Assembly: GCA_019633425.1 (NCBI GenBank)
Contig: WSUB01000137.1
Coordinates: 1 to 64,000 of the forward strand
Reading direction: 5' to 3'
Length of the DNA stretch: 64,000 nt
Source of the DNA: Tulasnella sp. 424
Taxonomy: Eukaryota > Basidiomycota > Agaricomycetes > Cantharellales > Tulasnellaceae
In this document: one piece after another, positions 59,912 to 64,000 of the stretch
Position numbering within the stretch: position 1 is the first letter of the stretch
Layout: each line of letters starts with the position of its first letter
Program-made: the position numbers and the translations under genes
The notes under the pieces: generated by a model
What the model saw: the letters and a program-made list of their open reading frames with translations, nothing else
Told to the model about the DNA's origin: nothing
Database searches by the model: none

Positions 59912-62715
59912 TCACAGGAAAAGGTGGTAGGAGAATTTCCCGCCAGGCGGGTTCTGTCCGTCTGCTGCGTTTCCTCCCGGTTCGTCTTCCCCGTCAACCA
60001 CCCGGACTGGCAAGGGATCCGCTGGGTTTGCCTGCGAGCAAAAGGAAGCGAAATCAGTCCCAGCCGGAACTCTCGAGGGTGACACCCACCATCACTGGAT
60101 CGGTGGTCCTCTGGATGGCGAGAACGACAGATTCCAGTCGAGCGAAGCAAGGGACCAGTTCGTCATAAATAGAGTTGTACTCGGATGGATCCACACTGTA
60201 ATTTTGATAGTCACATACTTCAGCATACTTGGCTGGGCTCGGGAAATGATCACGAATGCGGAGAAAGTTCAAGAATGCGGAAACATTGACCGTGCTGGCC
60301 TTCCTCCTCGAAATCTGCTCAGCAGAGTTCAAACAAGCTTTCAGCTCACTGGAGAGGTCAATGACGAGATCTCTGCAACCGAAGGTGAAGGTGGTCAGTT
60401 GGAAAAGAAGATTTCGGGAAGCGGTAAGTTCTGACACGCAAGCAACGATGCCCCCCGTATGCTCAAAGGGCCAAACAATAACGTTGATGCAGCGCGCTAC
60501 AAGATCCTTTTCTGTCTGTTTGGAGAGTTGGTTCCAAGTCTCCTCATGAATAGTGTTTTGAAAAAGATCCATCGCATGCTTCGCCATTAACTTGAGGGTT
60601 TCAAAGCGAGGCGATCGAAACTCTAGCGAGGCCCAGGCTCGTTCCAGCAACATGACGCACACGCCATCGGATGGCCGGGACGGCGAGTCAACGCTGGGGA
60701 ATATCTTGAGAACGTCATCAACCGTCTTTTCCGCATTGTTACTGAAGGGGGTTTTGAGTCTCGAAGCGGCAAAAACGAATCACGTTCTGCTCACCGCGTA
60801 TGATAGATGCATGCTATTTTACACATTGAATCCCAAATCCCCTTCCCGGAATTGTCTCCCCCGAAAACCCAATCGCTTTCTAGGGCCATGTAAGCTGCCA
60901 TGTAAGCTTCCACAGCCCAGGCTAGTAGACGTGTGACCAGGGTGGCCTTCTCTTCTGTGAAATGCTCCAGAGAAGTGGAGAATTGTTCGAACCAGTCGTC
61001 CATCATTTCAACTTGCATCCATGGGCCACGACGCAGTATGCAGAGCAACGACGACATCATGCATTGGGTGCAGTGTGGGCATGAGGACTCGACCCCAAAT
61101 TTCATTATACAATATAACGCGCGGTCAATCCCCTCAAAAGCATTGCGCAGTTTTGTATCACGGGGATTTTCGCCAGATATGTGGAAAGGGGCCGATGAGC
61201 GTTCGTCAGGGGGAAAAATAAATGCAAGAGATGAAGACGACGGAATAAGATGGAGCAACGAAGTAGAAAATGCTACCATCTCCATAGCACGTGGATCTGG
61301 ATGTCGAATTTCAGAGAGGATCCACAGCTCGACTCGCCAAGGCTCAGTAAGCCGAGAATAAAATTCGTCGTCAGAAAGAAGCCAGCTTGCTTCCTCCTCG
61401 GATGTTATTGCTTGGAGATTAACTGCAGCATAGATGAGCGCATTTCTATCTTCCGAGGTGCAGATAACACGTTTCGCTGCCATCGACTTGAGACGGTCAA
61501 CAGGCTCTGCACGGCGAGGGACATTCGTCGCAACCCATGATGCAATGCTTCCCGAATTGAACGTTGGCGCCCGGCTGCCCTCACGCCGCTCCGACTCGTG
61601 AATGGGAACCCGAGTAACCTCTCTGATGAACCATACTGCTCTCCAGAATGTTATCCGCGTTCGAAGCCGGATCGCTGACATGGCAGTAATGACAAAATGT
61701 TGCCTTACCTCCGACGTGCTTCCACCCTCCGACGTGTCCCCACCCTCCGATGACCGGTGAACGAGGCCTTGAGTAATCTTGCTGATGAACTGTTTTGCTC
61801 TCCGGATTTTCAGCCTGCAAAACCTGATCACCTCCTCGATCAAAGGTGCGCCGTTCTCGAACACCACCGACGCCCAGTGTAGGAGAAGCAATACTGGTCC
61901 CCTTATGGAACGTGGGGTCAATTGAAAAAGATGGGACAACGGGCTTTTGAACGGACACCAATGGTCGCACGCAGCACAAACTGCCATCAAAACGATACAC
62001 GCAAGAGCAAGTCCTATCGGTACTGCTACCGTGTAGCACATTGGCCCGCTCAACGTTCCAAGGTATAGAACGAATGAAATGCAAAATATGACCAGGCCCA
62101 ATTGGAGTAGCGAGGGAAGGATGTCGTCCAAAATTGCCTCTAGACGCCACCGCTTGGCGCCTAGATAACGTCGAAGCTGCTCCCATCGCTGAGCTTCGGC
62201 ACCGCCGCCACTCCGCTTGCGGTAGTGAACCAACCATTGTTGGCTGAGGACAGCCAGGAAGGCTGCTAGGAGAGCGAGTGTCAGACTGAGTGAGAAGAGG
62301 ATGTTGATTGGGATAATGCCAGAGGCGGGTGAGAAAGATGCTGAGGGGAGGTCCTCAGCGGAGTGTATACTGCCATTGCCTCCAGTGACGAACTGCAGAA
62401 GAAGTGCATTGGTGTCGTCAGCAGGGTCTGCGCTCATCCCCGGAAGCGTGAGCGCCAAGAATGCAGAGTTGACACCGGCAAACAGACCGGCCTAAGTGGA
62501 GAACGGTTTCAGAGAGAGCCCATGACTTAGATGAGGGTTCCCGCACGCACGAAAATGAGAATGCCATCGAGCTGAGATTTGAGACTCGTGACCATGTCTT
62601 CATCAATCTCGTCGGCTAGGGTGTCGTAGTACTTGTAGAAACGTCCTCCATCTTCTCCAAATTGCTTGGGGATTTCTGGAATGACTTTGAGCTTTTCTTC
62701 GTATCGCGTATTCAT
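59912..62715 (-). CDS. DUF6535 domain membrane protein, array copy D
   Basis: Exons 62715-62551, 62491-60795, 60741-60436, 60372-60090 and 60031-59912 give 856 aa. It begins MNTRYEEKLKVIPEIPKQFG. The membrane domain is as in its sisters (LFSLSLTLALLAAFLAVLSQ, VHYRKRSGGGAEAQRWEQLR: QQWLVHYRKR instead of YYRKR). The linker has two EGGSTS-type units. CTSEDRNALIYAAVNLQ, SPSRPSDGVCVMLLERAW and LDLFQ-type helices follow. The acceptor before exon 3 is intact (CAG), unlike copy B. Intron 3 (60435-60373, 63 nt) is stop-free. The intron 1 donor is GTGCGT instead of GTACGT. The tail ANPADPLPVRVVDGEDEPGG is shared with B. Function unknown. Confidence 0.87.
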
Positions 62716-62879
62716 GAGGGGGAAGTGGTTCGAGTGGTTTTGGTGGATGTACAAAGTACACTAGGTTTACACGAGGACACCGGGCAAGCCCCAACTATTC
62801 CGCTCTTCCGTCTCACCGAACCTGATGCAAAGCGAATTGGTCATGACGTAAACGTCCCACCTTAACAGCATCATTCCCT

Positions 62880-63345
62880 GATGTAAGAGGAACTAATCTA
62901 TTGGAGGGCGTACTGAGGGAATGCGACAAGAGGGAGAGGGACCAGACTAGGACCAGACCCTCGACCAAAGAACGCCAAACTGGTACCGTTGTGACCGTCA
63001 CACACACGTCCCCATTTCAGATGACAAAGGGGAGACACTCTCACTGGGATGCGATAGGATTGGGTGGGCACTAAAGCTATTGGGAGAGGGATGCTATATT
63101 TAGGGTACACACGCAGAAGTAGTTCGCTGTGGAGAGCCAGCTGTCGAGTCGTCCAGGTGCGATTTGCCCGCGGTTCAAAGGCGAGGCGACGTCACGCGCG
63201 CGCACCGCTTCCTCAGCCCATCCTTTTGCAGGTCCACCAATCCCATTATCCGCGGCCGGTCATACCCTCCCTCCCTCATACCATGTCTATCTCCTCTTTT
63301 GCTCTTCAAGAATACCTATCAACTCCGTATGAGGTGGGTATAGAT
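62880..63345 (+). promoter_or_regulatory. Conserved divergent promoter block P4
   Basis: Fourth-unit equivalent of P1, with gatgctatatttagg near 63090, cccgcggttcaaaggcgagg and GACGTCA at 63188-63194 in a CG-alternating run. Between DUF6535 D and F-box relic 4. Confidence 0.5.
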
Positions 63346-63469
63346 GATATTATAGCCTGATGGCGCAGGTCCGGTCTTCCACTACATGAAACTCCTCGTT
63401 CATTCACTTCAGCAACTTGACGAGCCTCAGCAACGCAGACGTCCCATCCGATGGTACGATGCCGAAGCA

Positions 63470-64000
63470 TGATGAAAATGCTTCCGCTGCTTACTGGGCC
63501 ACGCATGAGGTCCCCGTTCTGGTAGTGACCTCATGCATTTTGGTGCGTTTGCCAAGATACTGTATTTGATACAAATGATGCGGGCACTGAGCGACAGCCT
63601 CCCGTGCTCTTAGTTCCTCACTTTCACTTTTTACACTCTTCGCAACCCCATCTTCCATGTCCTCGGGCCCGGTGTTCCTAGAAAAGACGTTGGTTTTGGG
63701 CTATCAAGACGTATCACCGGAGGTATGTTTCGTGGCTCCCAAGGCTTCTACTCTTCTGAGACCTCCGTCGTCGAACAGAACCTCACAAATCCCGGACCTA
63801 CCTCCTGGAGTTATTGTTATACGCCAGGCAGCAGGTTCGGTGTCGAAACACGTTGGTTACGTTGGCCACGCCAGCGGCTGTCCTCCAAGACTCCAAGAGG
63901 AGGCCGAGCAATTCTTGTATCGCATCATCTCAATCCGAAGCCCGGCCGCCTCCCATCACCTTTTTCCCGCTCCCTTGATTGGAAAGGTGGAACCCGGGAG
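63470..64000 (+). pseudogene. F-box/LRR-like relic 4, cut by the window edge
   Basis: Matches the 5' part of relics 1-3 closely, including the F-box-like QEEAEQFLYRIISIRS near 63895-63940. A nine-base duplication (ctccaagactccaagagg, about 63883-63900) precedes that motif and is unique to this copy. The remainder lies outside the window, so whether it is intact cannot be judged; it is called pseudogene by analogy with its sisters. Confidence 0.45.

Larger units (their letters stand above)
39480..64000. repeat. Tandem segmental array: DUF6535 / F-box relic / hydrolase relic units
   Basis: Four repeat units follow each other: roughly 39480-46030 (DUF6535 A), 46030-53180 (B), 53180-59060 (C) and 59060 to beyond the window edge (D). 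DUF6535 start codons are at 43529, 50710, 56575 and 62715, i.e. spacings of 7181, 5865 and 6140 bases. Each unit has, left to right, a hydrolase relic (+), a DUF6535 gene (-), a conserved promoter block, and an F-box-like relic (+). A and C share 3' flank, intron 1 and C-terminus; B and D share theirs. The array runs off the right edge. Confidence 0.85.

Noticed and set aside
1..64000. CRISPR arrays, insertion sequences, operons
   Set aside because: The window is eukaryotic, with spliceosomal introns in every confident gene; no regularly spaced short repeats were seen.

Overview
The window is nuclear DNA of a filamentous basidiomycete, almost certainly an Agaricomycete. Genes are split by many short (44-90 nt) GT-AG introns, base composition is near 50% GC, and the window carries six copies of the Agaricomycete-specific DUF6535 membrane-protein family. 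All gene models were built by eye from conserved protein frames and splice sites; exon sums were checked for frame closure. No RNA gene, CRISPR or complete transposon was found.

Layout. 0.4-3.3 kb: an unrecognised repeat-containing protein (+) with a likely frameshift. 4.2-6.4 kb: an MFS permease of the allantoate/nicotinate type (-). 7.7-10.4 kb: DUF6535 gene 1 (+). 12.1-17.1 kb: a large disordered protein with a split PH domain (+). 17.5-18.2 kb: AP-2 sigma, a clathrin adaptor subunit (+). 18.7-19.7 kb: an unrecognised protein (+). 19.9-21.1 kb: an SDR oxidoreductase (-). 21.1-28.9 kb: nearly 8 kb with no recognisable gene. 28.9-30.6 kb: a sorbitol/xylitol-type zinc dehydrogenase (+). 31.4-34.0 kb: DUF6535 gene 2 (+), with a decayed 5' fragment of the same family just upstream. 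35.0-38.5 kb: SEC24, a COPII coat subunit (-).

From about 39.5 kb to the right edge lies a tandem segmental array with a period of roughly 6-7 kb. Each unit holds a DUF6535 gene on the minus strand (A, B, C, D), a divergent intergenic promoter block, a degenerate F-box/LRR-like gene on the plus strand, and a broken alpha/beta-hydrolase relic. Copies A and C match each other, as do B and D (introns, C-termini, 3' flanks), so a two-gene block was probably duplicated. The DUF6535 frames are kept open and share an invariant five-exon plan, while the companion F-box and hydrolase copies carry independent disabling lesions. Gene B has also lost the AG of one splice acceptor.

Housekeeping trafficking genes (AP-2 sigma, SEC24) and metabolic genes (permease, SDR, polyol dehydrogenase) therefore surround a fast-evolving, lineage-specific accessory locus. 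The DUF6535 array is the most interesting part; its biochemical role cannot be read from the sequence.
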